Positions 1 through 5,954 of a stretch of DNA of 8,457 bases are shown piece after piece. The stretch covers positions 1-8,457 of the forward strand of contig JALWQN010000017.1 of NCBI GenBank assembly GCA_027083115.1. Direction: 5' to 3'. The notes beneath the pieces were generated by a model, which made no database searches, had not been told where the DNA came from, and saw only the letters and a program-made list of their open reading frames with translations. The position numbers were made by a program, and so were the translations under genes. Each line of letters begins with the position of its first letter. The stretch's first letter is position 1. The DNA is from Desulfurococcales archaeon. Lineage in GTDB: Archaea; Thermoproteota; Thermoprotei_A; Sulfolobales; NBVN01.

Positions 1-83
1 GATGCCGGAATATTAAGTGGCTGGAGCCGAAAACCGTTATCTTGAGTCAGATGGTGATGAAGAATGAAAGGACGATTATTTAA
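1..83 (+). CDS. 3' end of an unidentified gene (partial)
   Basis: The frame beginning at base 3 is open from the left edge to a TAA at 81-83 and reads 26 residues that look like an ordinary protein C-terminus (it contains IKWLEPKTVILSQMV and ends in NERTII). The next gene begins 21 bases further on with its own ribosome binding site, so the two probably share a transcript. The fragment is too short to assign a family. The other two forward frames stop at 14-16 and 43-45, which favours this one, but a 26-codon open stretch at an edge can arise by chance. Confidence 0.45.
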   Translation, partial: CRNIKWLEPKTVILSQMVMKNERTII

Positions 84-91
84 CTACGATA

Positions 92-97
92 GAGGTG
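92..97 (+). promoter_or_regulatory. Ribosome binding site fixing the TTG start of the GNAT gene
   Basis: GAGGTG matches the complement of the crenarchaeal 16S rRNA 3' end and lies 7 bases before the TTG at 105. An in-frame TAG at 90-92 rules out a longer protein. A strong site of this kind suggests translation inside a longer message, consistent with co-transcription with the gene ending at 83. A TTATTTAA box at 76-83 could instead be a TATA box for a nearly leaderless transcript. Confidence 0.55.
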
Positions 98-104
98 GGA
101 ATTA

Positions 105-551
105 TTGAGGAGAGTGGGTGTTAGGGAGAAAGCAAGCAGCGATATAGGCAAGATAATTAATATTGTGGAGGGTCTTCCAGAGTGGTTTACTCCTAACGCT
201 ATCAATACGATTATAGAGGAGAGTAGGAGACTGCCGGGTTTTGTTGTTGAAGCCGATGGTGTTGTTAGGGGGTTTATACTGCTTGAAGGGCGGGAGTGCT
301 GTGTCGAGATCGCTTGGTTAGCTGTGGAAAGAGGTTTTCATGGAAGGGGGCTTGGTTCACTACTTATGGTTGAAGCCGAGAGATACGTATGCAGGATTGA
401 TAAATCGATTCTTACCGTTAAAACTTATGGGGGAGAAGACTATGAGCCCTATAAGAAAACCACGGGATTCTATAGAGAAAGAGGGTTTAAACTCTACGAA
501 GTGATAAGAAATTATAAGCCGTTTGGAGGACAGCCGGCAGTGGTTTCATAA
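105..551 (+). CDS. GNAT family N-acetyltransferase
   Basis: A 148-residue protein, the normal length for a single-domain GNAT enzyme, which transfers an acetyl group from acetyl-CoA to an amine. The acetyl-CoA pyrophosphate loop (motif A) is clear at residues 76-84 (RGFHGRGLG), preceded by the beta-4 strand around residues 67-75 (VEIAWLAVE). The motif B end, FYRERGF, is at 122-128. Substrate specificity cannot be read from sequence: it lacks the features I would expect of the ribosomal-protein acetyltransferase RimI/Ard1, so a small molecule or a protein terminus are both open. The start is TTG, supported by GAGGTG 7 bases upstream. It uses the AGA/AGG and GAG-rich style and lacks the CTTAA/TTAAG richness of the genes from 970 onward, which may mean a different history. 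It has a gene remnant upstream and a gene-poor stretch downstream. Confidence 0.85.
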   Translation: MRRVGVREKASSDIGKIINIVEGLPEWFTPNAINTIIEESRRLPGFVVEADGVVRGFILLEGRECCVEIAWLAVERGFHGRGLGSLLMVEAERYVCRIDKSILTVKTYGGEDYEPYKKTTGFYRERGFKLYEVIRNYKPFGGQPAVVS

Positions 552-648
552 AACCGCTAATATGCCAGAGCAGCACTAATAAAAATATAAAGTAAAGGCA
601 TGTTCTTCTTTCCATGGCTGTTATTACTTCTCTCGTAACTCATCGTTC
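552..648. other. Intergenic stretch after the GNAT gene
   Basis: No gene is seen. A T/C-rich tract at about 602-612 (TTCTTCTTTCC) lies about 50 bases past the GNAT stop and could end plus-strand transcription, since archaeal termination often uses pyrimidine/T tracts. There is no stem-loop. On the minus strand the frame of the neighbouring remnant (649-822) continues for some codons beyond further stops but shows nothing recognisable. Confidence 0.25.
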
Positions 649-822
649 TTAGCTAGTTTCTTCTAACTTACTATATTTTGCCCAAATTTCACGTAATTGC
701 ATGGTTACACTATCTTGAAGCATCTTTTAAGGAACCACGGATTTGTCTAACACATTCATAAACGTTTCTAATTGTTCCTGCACCCTCGGCCTACTCAAAA
801 AAGCTGAAACACTGGGGAGCAC
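649..822 (-). pseudogene. Possible degraded small gene or short peptide gene next to the tRNA
   Basis: Reading leftward from a GTG at 822-820, one frame gives 31 residues (beginning MLPSVSAFLSRPRVQEQLE) to a TAA at 729-727. After that stop the same frame gives 25 more residues that still look like an amphipathic helix (including MQLREIWAKYSKLEE) to a TAA at 651-649. Helix-like sequence on both sides of a stop suggests a decayed coiled-coil gene. The LREIWAKYSKLEE section is reminiscent of the helical N-terminal regions of crenarchaeal DUF3782-type nuclease-like proteins, but this is an impression, not an assignment. A strong TATA-like box at 853-860 would place transcription start near 830, right at the ATG (826) or GTG (822), so the unit looks once or still transcribed. 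Alternative: a real 31-residue peptide, or chance. Confidence 0.3.
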
Positions 823-852
823 TCATAAAATTATTCCCGAGATAATGACTGG

Positions 853-860
853 ATTTATAT
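853..860 (-). promoter_or_regulatory. TATA-like box in front of the 649-822 remnant
   Basis: On the minus strand this reads ATATAAAT, the best TATA-like sequence in the window. Counting about 26 bases from its centre gives a transcription start near 830, beside the ATG at 826 and the GTG at 822, a leaderless arrangement typical of crenarchaea. It lies directly after the 3' end of the tRNA, so it cannot serve the tRNA itself. Confidence 0.4.
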
Positions 861-861
861 G

Positions 862-939
862 TGGCGGGCCCGCCGGGATTTGAACCCGGGGTCTCCGGCT
901 CCGGAGGCCGGCGCCATATCCTGGCTAGGCCACGGGCCC
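862..939 (-). tRNA. tRNA-Arg (anticodon CCG), CCA encoded
   Basis: Read on the minus strand from 939, the cloverleaf is complete: acceptor GGGCCCG paired with CGGGCCC (933-939 with 866-872), U8, a D arm closed by GCC/GGC, an anticodon stem CCGGC/GCCGG around the loop CUCCGGA giving anticodon CCG (decoding CGG, arginine), a five-base variable loop AGACC, and a T arm CCGGG-TTCAAAT-CCCGG (873-889). The discriminator base is G (865), followed by an encoded CCA (862-864). The gene has no intron, unlike many Thermoproteales tRNAs. The near-perfect G+C stems fit a hyperthermophile. The gene starts 32 bases after the stop of the pyrophosphatase gene on the same strand and probably has its own TATA box at 962-969. 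Confidence 0.96.
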
Positions 940-961
940 ATTATTTGGTTTGTTTTTGTGT

Positions 962-969
962 GTTTATTT
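962..969 (-). promoter_or_regulatory. Probable TATA box of the tRNA-Arg gene
   Basis: On the minus strand this reads AAATAAAC inside an A-rich tract. Its centre is about 26 bases from the first tRNA base at 939, the expected spacing for a transcript starting at or next to the mature 5' end. It sits between the stop codon of the upstream gene (972-974) and the tRNA, so the tRNA can be expressed independently of that operon. Confidence 0.45.
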
Positions 970-971
970 GT

Positions 972-2660
972 TTATGTTATTTGGTTTAGGATTTTGGGGA
1001 GGAGTTGGCTTTTTCTTGATGTTATCCCCTTCAGTTCTGCGTAGGGCTTTCCCGTTAGGTCTGTTTTTAGTGCCTTCTGCATTATTGTTTTGTCTCCCTC
1101 AATGATTAGGTAGGTTTTGCTGTCTATTGAGTCAGTAATCATTAATGCGAGGAACTTAAGCTTCTTCTCCTTAATAACTTCCATCATTGCTTGCTTTATT
1201 TTATTATTTATTTGGAGGTAGTTCTCGGGCCTAGTAGTCAGTACTTGAGCAATGCCAAACTTTACTCCTTTAACATCGAATACTTTCAGGTCCCTCCTAA
1301 CTATGTCTTCAGGGTCTGTTGGTTCGTTAGCCGCCATAGCTATCCTCATGAACTTTATCACCTCATCAATACTTACTCCAGCAGCCTCACTTAGTTCCCT
1401 AACCGCTTCCTTATCTATTGGTGTCGTCGTTGGGCTCTTTAGGAGGAGAGTATCAGATAATATCGCATAAAGCATTGCTTCAGCTATTTTAGGAGGTAAT
1501 TCAGTACCGCATTCCTTAATCATCCTCCACAGTATAGTGTTTGTTGAGCCCAGGGGCTCAACCCTAAATAATATAGGCGTTATTGACTCGACATCACCTC
1601 CCACCCTATGGTGGTCTACTACAGCAACAACCTGAGCTTCCTCAACCCCCTCAACCGCCTGACTGAATTCGTTATGATCCACTAGAGCTATCGGTCTTCC
1701 CTTAACACCAACTAGCTCGGCTCTACTAATTAATCCTCTAAACCTACCTAACTCGTCAATAACTACTGCAGCCCTCATGCCTGCCCTAACCAGCTCATCT
1801 CTCACATCATTAAGTAGTGATGACTCAAGAACTCTTAACGCGTCAGTGGCGAACCACTCTACAGGCTGACTTAACTCAAGGAGCTTTAAGGAGCTATACG
1901 TATCGTGAGGTGAAGAGATGACCGTGACTCTAGACTCCCTAGCTTTTTCTAGGAGTTTAGGCTTTATTCCATGACCGCCAGTAACTATGATTGTTGAAAC
2001 GCCTGAGTCAATACCCCATAACTGAACCTCTTCCCTATCGCCAACAACAAGGATCTGACCCCTAACCTCATCAACTCTTGCTTCTTCAGAACCCTTTCCC
2101 CAAGCGCCCACATACACTCTCCCTTCAAGAATCCCTTCGTCGGAACCAGCTATCAGTTTACTTCCCGAAACCTTAAGGAAGTTCCTTAAGGGGACTGACT
2201 CAAGGCTTAACCTCATTGAGGCGAGCTCCTTAAGGAAGTACCTTGCGAAGGAATCTATCGTGAACAATCCGTGAACCCTTAATGAATCATCTATTAGAGG
2301 TATCGCCGTTAAAGAGTTCTTCACCATCAAGTCAACAGCTAACTTAACAGGCTCACTCACCCTAACGGTTAATGAGCCAACCCTCATCACATCCTTAGCT
2401 CTTACCCTAACATCCTCAACAAACTCAGGAGTGCTTAAACCAACCTTCTCTAGGACGACCCTTGTTTCTGGTTGGAGAGCACCAGCCACTGCGGGCCTGG
2501 CCTTAATTCCAGCCTCTCTAAGTATATGAGTGAAAGCTATTGCAGAAACTACTGCGTCAGTGTCTGGTGATTTATGACCAATTACAAGGACTTCCTTACT
2601 CCCTAGCGTGCTGTCAAGCTTCCCTAAATTACATGTCCCTCCATCACCCAAGATATTCAC
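972..2660 (-). CDS. Family II (Mn-dependent) inorganic pyrophosphatase with CBS-DRTGG-CBS regulatory insert
   Basis: This enzyme hydrolyses pyrophosphate to phosphate in the cytoplasm, pulling biosynthetic reactions forward. The 562-residue length is that of the DRTGG-containing CBS-pyrophosphatases, not the roughly 310-residue plain enzyme. Order: first DHH half with GHKSPDTDA (H29, D33, D35); CBS 1 at about 88-145; DRTGG domain about 165-265 (VTGGHGIKP at 226-234); CBS 2 about 268-318; rest of the DHH domain with VDHN (327-330), VVDHH (347-351), GSTNT (371-375) and the SD at 402-403; DHHA2 domain ending in SRKSQ (548-552), where the usual motif is SRKKQ. The substrate-binding R and first K are kept. 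In characterised relatives adenine nucleotides bind the CBS pair and diadenosine polyphosphates favour DRTGG forms; that is inferred here. Start is GTG 2660; a TTG at 2651, 5 bases after AGGTGA, is an equally good or better start. Second gene of an operon, 5 bases after the ATPase stop. Confidence 0.93.
   Translation of the reverse strand: MNILGDGGTCNLGKLDSTLGSKEVLVIGHKSPDTDAVVSAIAFTHILREAGIKARPAVAGALQPETRVVLEKVGLSTPEFVEDVRVRAKDVMRVGSLTVRVSEPVKLAVDLMVKNSLTAIPLIDDSLRVHGLFTIDSFARYFLKELASMRLSLESVPLRNFLKVSGSKLIAGSDEGILEGRVYVGAWGKGSEEARVDEVRGQILVVGDREEVQLWGIDSGVSTIIVTGGHGIKPKLLEKARESRVTVISSPHDTYSSLKLLELSQPVEWFATDALRVLESSLLNDVRDELVRAGMRAAVVIDELGRFRGLISRAELVGVKGRPIALVDHNEFSQAVEGVEEAQVVAVVDHHRVGGDVESITPILFRVEPLGSTNTILWRMIKECGTELPPKIAEAMLYAILSDTLLLKSPTTTPIDKEAVRELSEAAGVSIDEVIKFMRIAMAANEPTDPEDIVRRDLKVFDVKGVKFGIAQVLTTRPENYLQINNKIKQAMMEVIKEKKLKFLALMITDSIDSKTYLIIEGDKTIMQKALKTDLTGKPYAELKGITSRKSQLLPKILNQIT
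2171..2191. repeat. 21-base perfect palindrome inside the pyrophosphatase gene
   Basis: Two CCTTAAGGAA/TTCCTTAAGG arms of 10 bases flank a single G. It encodes PLRNFLKV (158-164 region), between CBS 1 and the DRTGG domain, and another arm-like CTCCTTAAGGAAG occurs at about 2228-2240. The TTAAGG word is very common in this genome segment, so codon habits may be enough to explain it. Confidence 0.55.
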
Positions 2661-2662
2661 CT
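2657..2662 (-). promoter_or_regulatory. AGGTGA ribosome binding site that may select a TTG start for the pyrophosphatase
   Basis: AGGTGA matches the anti-Shine-Dalgarno sequence and contains the GTG called as start at 2660. Because the site overlaps that GTG it cannot serve it, but it lies 5 bases before an in-frame TTG at 2651-2649 (codon 4). The true protein may therefore be three residues shorter. Confidence 0.4.
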
Positions 2663-2665
2663 AAT

Positions 2666-4366
2666 TCATTGATTGCTTACTGAAGGATTTAGGGTTTGTT
2701 TAATTATTGCGTTGCGTAATCTATTGATTACCCAAGCAATGTCTAGAGGGTCAACCCAAGTTAGGTCTGGGGGGACATCAATACCTCTATAGAGGGCTTT
2801 GAATCCCTTACTCATTAATTCATTCCTTAATTCATCAATTAACTCAGCCATTCTCACTGGCTGCTTGATGCCTGATAGCTTAGATATTGCTTTAGCTATT
2901 AGTTTGGCTTGGCCTGACTCAACAATCCTTGGGTTTCTGCTTAAGTAGACCTCAAATCTGATTCCGTCGAAGTACTCAGCAGTAATCTTCATTCCTGACG
3001 CCTTAACCTTCTTTAGGTTGCTTATGCCTTCATAGGCCCTCTCCTGAGGCTCCTTAACCTCTGACTCCCTGCATACACCTAACTCCATGCCTCCATTGAG
3101 GTGTTGGGGTAGGTAATTACGCATAAGGATTATGGTGTCGGAGCACTTAAGGAAGGATGATGAAGCACTAACTACTGCAGCCGTGGATATGCCCAAAACC
3201 CTATTCATGGGCTTAACCACGCTATCGAGGGTAATTATTGGGTCCTCCTTAAGTAGGTCCTTCATAACGTCATCCTTGTAGAGGAGATTAGTGGCGCTTA
3301 TGTCCTCATCAAGAACTAAGTGCTTAACCCCTAACTCAATCAGCTCCATTATTGATGCGGCCATGCTTGTCGATCCGCTGGCGTCAAGGGTGCTGAAGTC
3401 CTTAGTTGATGTCCCGTCAGGCAAGTCCCTCATTAATGAGGATATATCTACGTGAGCGACTACCCTACCGTCCTCAGCCCTAACCAAGTATGTGTCTGGT
3501 GCCGAAATAACGTGCTCCCTCCCATCACCTGATACGTGATCGTATATTCCGTCAATGATTCCCTCAAGCAATGTTGTTTTTCCATGGTAAGCACCACCAG
3601 TAATTACTGTTACTCCGTCCCTAATGCCTAAGCCCTCAACGCAGCCGGCTCCATCCACACACACTTCAACCTTAAGTGTTTTTGGGGAGGCAAACCTTAC
3701 TGCGTTAGGAAGTGGTTCCTCGCTGAAGCTAGCTCTCCTAGGAAGTATTGAGCCATCACCAATGAAGAAGAAGTACTTGTTCCTAACTAACCAAGACCTA
3801 ATTCCTTCCTGAAGCCTGAAGTTCCTTATGTGTTCCTTAATCCTGTTTATTTCCTTAAGTGATGATTTAATTAGTGACTCAATGCCTTCAGGTATTACTT
3901 CAGTAAGTAGCTTCACTGCTTCCCTACCTGAGACCCTCCTTCCCTGGGAGGGTAAGCCAACGAAGAACCTAAGTATTAGGTGGTCCCTCCCTAACTCAAC
4001 CGATGACCTCCTAAGTATTCTTGGTGATGGCTTAGGTATGCCTAAGTAGCAGCTGTTTCCTTCCCCGCACCTCCTGCTTAATTTCCTCAGGACCTTGTGG
4101 AGATCCCTACTTAAGTAATCAGTTAATGGGGTTATTGAATCATCCTTCATGAACTGAGTTAATGGGGCGAGACCTGATTTAGTTATTAGTGCTTCAGCAT
4201 ATGATGGTGGTGCGTGAGGGTCTCCCTGAACGTGAGTTAACTTAAGGCTGAATCCCCTAAAAACAACCTCCTTACCTAATAACCTCTTGTATGAGCCGTA
4301 TCCTCTCCCACTTATTGAGTTTATTAATCTCCTGAATTCCTGAGCCCTTAATCTCTCTCTCAGCAA
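2666..4366 (-). CDS. ABC-class P-loop ATPase (COG3044 / PF09818 type)
   Basis: A 566-residue soluble ATPase of the 'ABC class' family, not a transporter subunit: no membrane segments. Landmarks are the N-terminal GRGYGSYKRL (20-29), typical of the family; Walker A GGAYHGKTT (257-265); the phrase GDGREHV (280-286); the FSTLDASGSTS segment (324-334), which sits where LSGGQ lies in ABC proteins; and Walker B HLVLDEDISATN (349-360) with acidic D353/E354. The only structural precedent I know, trypanosome MRB1590 of the RNA-editing machinery, binds RNA, so a nucleic-acid role is plausible but inferred. The start is TTG at 4366; no ATG, GTG or TTG exists further upstream before the in-frame TAA at 4415-4417, and the N-terminus then matches the family. 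First gene of an operon with the CBS-pyrophosphatase 5 bases downstream; divergent from the plus-strand gene at 4488. Confidence 0.9.
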   Translation of the reverse strand: MLRERLRAQEFRRLINSISGRGYGSYKRLLGKEVVFRGFSLKLTHVQGDPHAPPSYAEALITKSGLAPLTQFMKDDSITPLTDYLSRDLHKVLRKLSRRCGEGNSCYLGIPKPSPRILRRSSVELGRDHLILRFFVGLPSQGRRVSGREAVKLLTEVIPEGIESLIKSSLKEINRIKEHIRNFRLQEGIRSWLVRNKYFFFIGDGSILPRRASFSEEPLPNAVRFASPKTLKVEVCVDGAGCVEGLGIRDGVTVITGGAYHGKTTLLEGIIDGIYDHVSGDGREHVISAPDTYLVRAEDGRVVAHVDISSLMRDLPDGTSTKDFSTLDASGSTSMAASIMELIELGVKHLVLDEDISATNLLYKDDVMKDLLKEDPIITLDSVVKPMNRVLGISTAAVVSASSSFLKCSDTIILMRNYLPQHLNGGMELGVCRESEVKEPQERAYEGISNLKKVKASGMKITAEYFDGIRFEVYLSRNPRIVESGQAKLIAKAISKLSGIKQPVRMAELIDELRNELMSKGFKALYRGIDVPPDLTWVDPLDIAWVINRLRNAIIKQTLNPSVSNQ

Positions 4367-4487
4367 TTTCCTTAACCGGAGTTCCTTAGTGTTTAGGTGA
4401 TTTAAGAGTATTCCTTAATTATTAGGTCTGCGTAACATTATTGAGGGTTGAGCCTTCAGCAACGAATACCTGAAGTACAGGAATCAG
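4367..4487. promoter_or_regulatory. Divergent promoter region
   Basis: These 121 bases separate the TTG starts of two divergent genes. On the minus strand CTTAAA (4401-4406) is placed for transcription starting near 4377, about 10 bases before the ATPase TTG. On the plus strand CTTAATTA (4414-4421) would start a transcript near 4444. The boxes lie only about 8 bases apart, so binding at one could affect the other. No clear operator palindrome is seen. Confidence 0.35.
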
Positions 4488-5093
4488 TTGCTTAGGGGAG
4501 TTCAGAACTTGGTTATTGCGTTAAGCATTACGGAAAGGGTTAGGGTAAGGAAAGACACCTCAAGACTAGCTAATGTTTGCGCGTGCTCTCCGTCAAAGAG
4601 CTTAAGGAGCCTTAAGTTCAGGTTAAGGGTGACTCAGTCAGACCCCTACTGCTTGGATAACTTAGCCATTACCTGCCTCAAGTCCTTCGCAACAAGAAGG
4701 GTTAATCTCTTAGCGCTATTCCTTGCTTTCGCACTGATCGCCAGCATTGTTGACCAAATAATTGGTTTTGCCTTACCGAACATAGTAAGTAAGCCATTAG
4801 CTTCCGCAATAGGTCTCTTGGTTGGTGCCTTAGCAGTCCTTCCTGAAGTCCTAAAGTACTACGGATTCACGAAGGTCAAGCTCTCTAGGTTAAGGGATTA
4901 CTTCAGGATGCTTACAGCAACGGATAACTTATGTTGGGAGTCCTACTCGCTCACTAAGGAGATAATGAGTAAGTTAATTAGGGTTAAGGAAGGCCGGTTA
5001 TACACATCCATTAATGGTGAGGAGATCCTGAAGGAATTAAGGAGTAAGTACAGCGTAGTTATCGATTTAAGCCTTAAGAAGTCTTTAAGGTAA
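4488..5093 (+). CDS. Unidentified protein with a two-helix membrane hairpin
   Basis: I do not recognise the family. The 201 residues fall into a basic, Cys-containing N-terminal part (1-72; C31, C33, C55, C64), two hydrophobic helices (about 73-95 and 102-122) joined by a short loop ending in NIVSKP, and a charged C-terminal part (123-201) likely to be helical. Basic residues flank the hairpin on both outer sides (TRR before, KVKLSRLR after), so both ends should be cytoplasmic by the positive-inside rule. The layout of hairpin followed by a helical tail recalls SLATT-type 2TM proteins, but no motif proves that. The start is uncertain: the first standard start is TTG 4488, yet twelve in-frame codons before it (4452-4487, reading AFSNEYLKYRNQ) look protein-like and follow a TGA at 4449. 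Next gene on the same strand begins 40 bases later. Confidence 0.6.
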   Translation: MLRGVQNLVIALSITERVRVRKDTSRLANVCACSPSKSLRSLKFRLRVTQSDPYCLDNLAITCLKSFATRRVNLLALFLAFALIASIVDQIIGFALPNIVSKPLASAIGLLVGALAVLPEVLKYYGFTKVKLSRLRDYFRMLTATDNLCWESYSLTKEIMSKLIRVKEGRLYTSINGEEILKELRSKYSVVIDLSLKKSLR

Positions 5094-5108
5094 GGTAGTT
5101 AATAATTA

Positions 5109-5116
5109 CTTAAACT
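5109..5116 (+). promoter_or_regulatory. TATA-like box before the Cys-rich gene
   Basis: CTTAAACT is centred about 26 bases before 5138-5139. A transcript starting there would exclude the GTG at 5134 and leave a leader of about 5 bases before the in-frame ATG at 5143, so it argues for the ATG. It also lets this gene be expressed separately from the membrane-protein gene ending at 5093. Confidence 0.4.
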
Positions 5117-5133
5117 AAAGTAATTATGGGTAA

Positions 5134-5910
5134 GTGAAGGTTATGGGGCTATATTTATTTGTGAGTAAGGCAATCAATAACCTCTGCTGGTGTAGGGAGC
5201 TATACCTTAATCAATCAGTGACTCCCTACGTAAGTAATGAGTCAGCTTTGCTTCACGCAGGATTATTACTAGAGTTAAGAGGGTGCTGGCTTAAGGTATT
5301 CAGGTGCTTAGGGCTTAATGAGTGCAGTAGCGAGTGCCTTAAGCCAGCCACACAAATACTTAATGAGGTGCCTGTGTACGGGTGGTTAAGTGCTGAAGCT
5401 AGCCTAAAGTCACTAGCTAGAGTGACGTCAATAACTTACTCAAGGATTCAGAATCGGTTGCTGGACTTCATTAAGACGGATTTAGGTGTTAAGCCATCAG
5501 TAGATATTTATGCTGGCCTAACCTACGCACCAAACCTTCGGGAACCAAGAACAATTTCCTTAGATTCAGAAAGCAACTCACTCTACCTATGTATCTTAAC
5601 GCCCCCTTCAGCAACCCCTCAAGGAGTCACTGATTTAGTAGTTGCTGAGGTCTTAAAGCAGAAAATCAGGAAATCACTAACCCCATTACCTCCTACCCTA
5701 TTTAAGGGTATTGTAGATGCATTAGCTCCCTCAGGAGAACTATCTAGGGAGTTAGGACTGACCCAAGTAACTAAGTTATGCGCTAGTAAGGTATGTGATG
5801 TTATCAAGGAGTACTTCAGGAGCAAGAAAAAAGTTAAGGAGGGCCTGATCCCGTACTTACTTAAGAAACTAATGCGAGGCTCATCTAATTGCTGCCGCAC
5901 TAATCCTTAA
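5134..5910 (+). CDS. Unidentified cysteine-rich soluble protein
   Basis: I do not recognise the family. The 258-residue protein has no signal peptide or membrane helix. It has eleven cysteines, mostly clustered: CWC at 18-20, C51 and C58, CSSEC at 64-68, C153, C216 and C221 (CASKVC), and CC at 253-254. Such spacing could bind a metal or form disulfides, which cytoplasmic proteins of hyperthermophilic crenarchaea often contain. The middle has a Pro-rich strand-like section (156-166 and 184-188), and the C-terminal third is basic and helical (222-248, rich in Lys). An NLCW string (16-19) also occurs in the neighbour at residues 147-150, too short to show kinship. GTG 5134 gives the longest frame; ATG 5143, giving 255 residues, fits the TATA box better. 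It follows the membrane-hairpin gene by 40 bases and ends convergently, 44 bases from the molybdoenzyme stop. Confidence 0.6.
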   Translation: MKVMGLYLFVSKAINNLCWCRELYLNQSVTPYVSNESALLHAGLLLELRGCWLKVFRCLGLNECSSECLKPATQILNEVPVYGWLSAEASLKSLARVTSITYSRIQNRLLDFIKTDLGVKPSVDIYAGLTYAPNLREPRTISLDSESNSLYLCILTPPSATPQGVTDLVVAEVLKQKIRKSLTPLPPTLFKGIVDALAPSGELSRELGLTQVTKLCASKVCDVIKEYFRSKKKVKEGLIPYLLKKLMRGSSNCCRTNP

Positions 5911-5954
5911 TTCCTTACTCCTTGCTCTAAGCCTCCTAACTAGCGGCCTAGAGA

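Noticed and set aside
54..60. GTGATGA resembling the C box of an archaeal C/D guide RNA
   Set aside because: No CTGA D box at a suitable distance, and the bases fit the coding frame of the gene ending at 83.
552..861. Partial duplicate of the tRNA 3' end (attachment site) near the tRNA
   Set aside because: No second copy of the T-arm/acceptor sequence was found in the window, and no integrase gene is present.
859..1044. Plus-strand 61-codon frame starting MWRARRDLNPGS
   Set aside because: It is the antisense reading of the tRNA-Arg gene and the end of the pyrophosphatase gene; the RDLNPGSPAP string is the well-known false translation of a tRNA.
1191..1470. Two overlapping plus-strand frames of 67 and 72 codons
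   Set aside because: Both lie antisense to the DHH/DHHA2 part of the pyrophosphatase and have no protein character.
3624..4049. Two plus-strand frames of 62 and 73 codons
   Set aside because: Antisense to the ABC-class ATPase, which has clear Walker motifs on the other strand.
4441..4495. Mini-frames from TTG 4441 (10 codons) and TTG 4448 (15 codons)
   Set aside because: Very short and without other support; mentioned only as the nearest starts to the predicted transcription start.
5126..5137. ATGGGTAAGTGA, repeating the opening of the 33-residue small ORF
   Set aside because: It stops after three codons and lies too close to the TATA-like box to be a start; the shared word is probably coincidence.
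5619..5900. Minus-strand 93-codon frame
   Set aside because: Antisense to the Cys-rich gene; no promoter or ribosome binding site of its own. The plus-strand frame is far longer. Rejection is less certain because neither has a known family.
5911..5954. Terminator stem-loop between the convergent genes
   Set aside because: Only loosely pyrimidine-rich on the plus strand; no convincing hairpin or T run.
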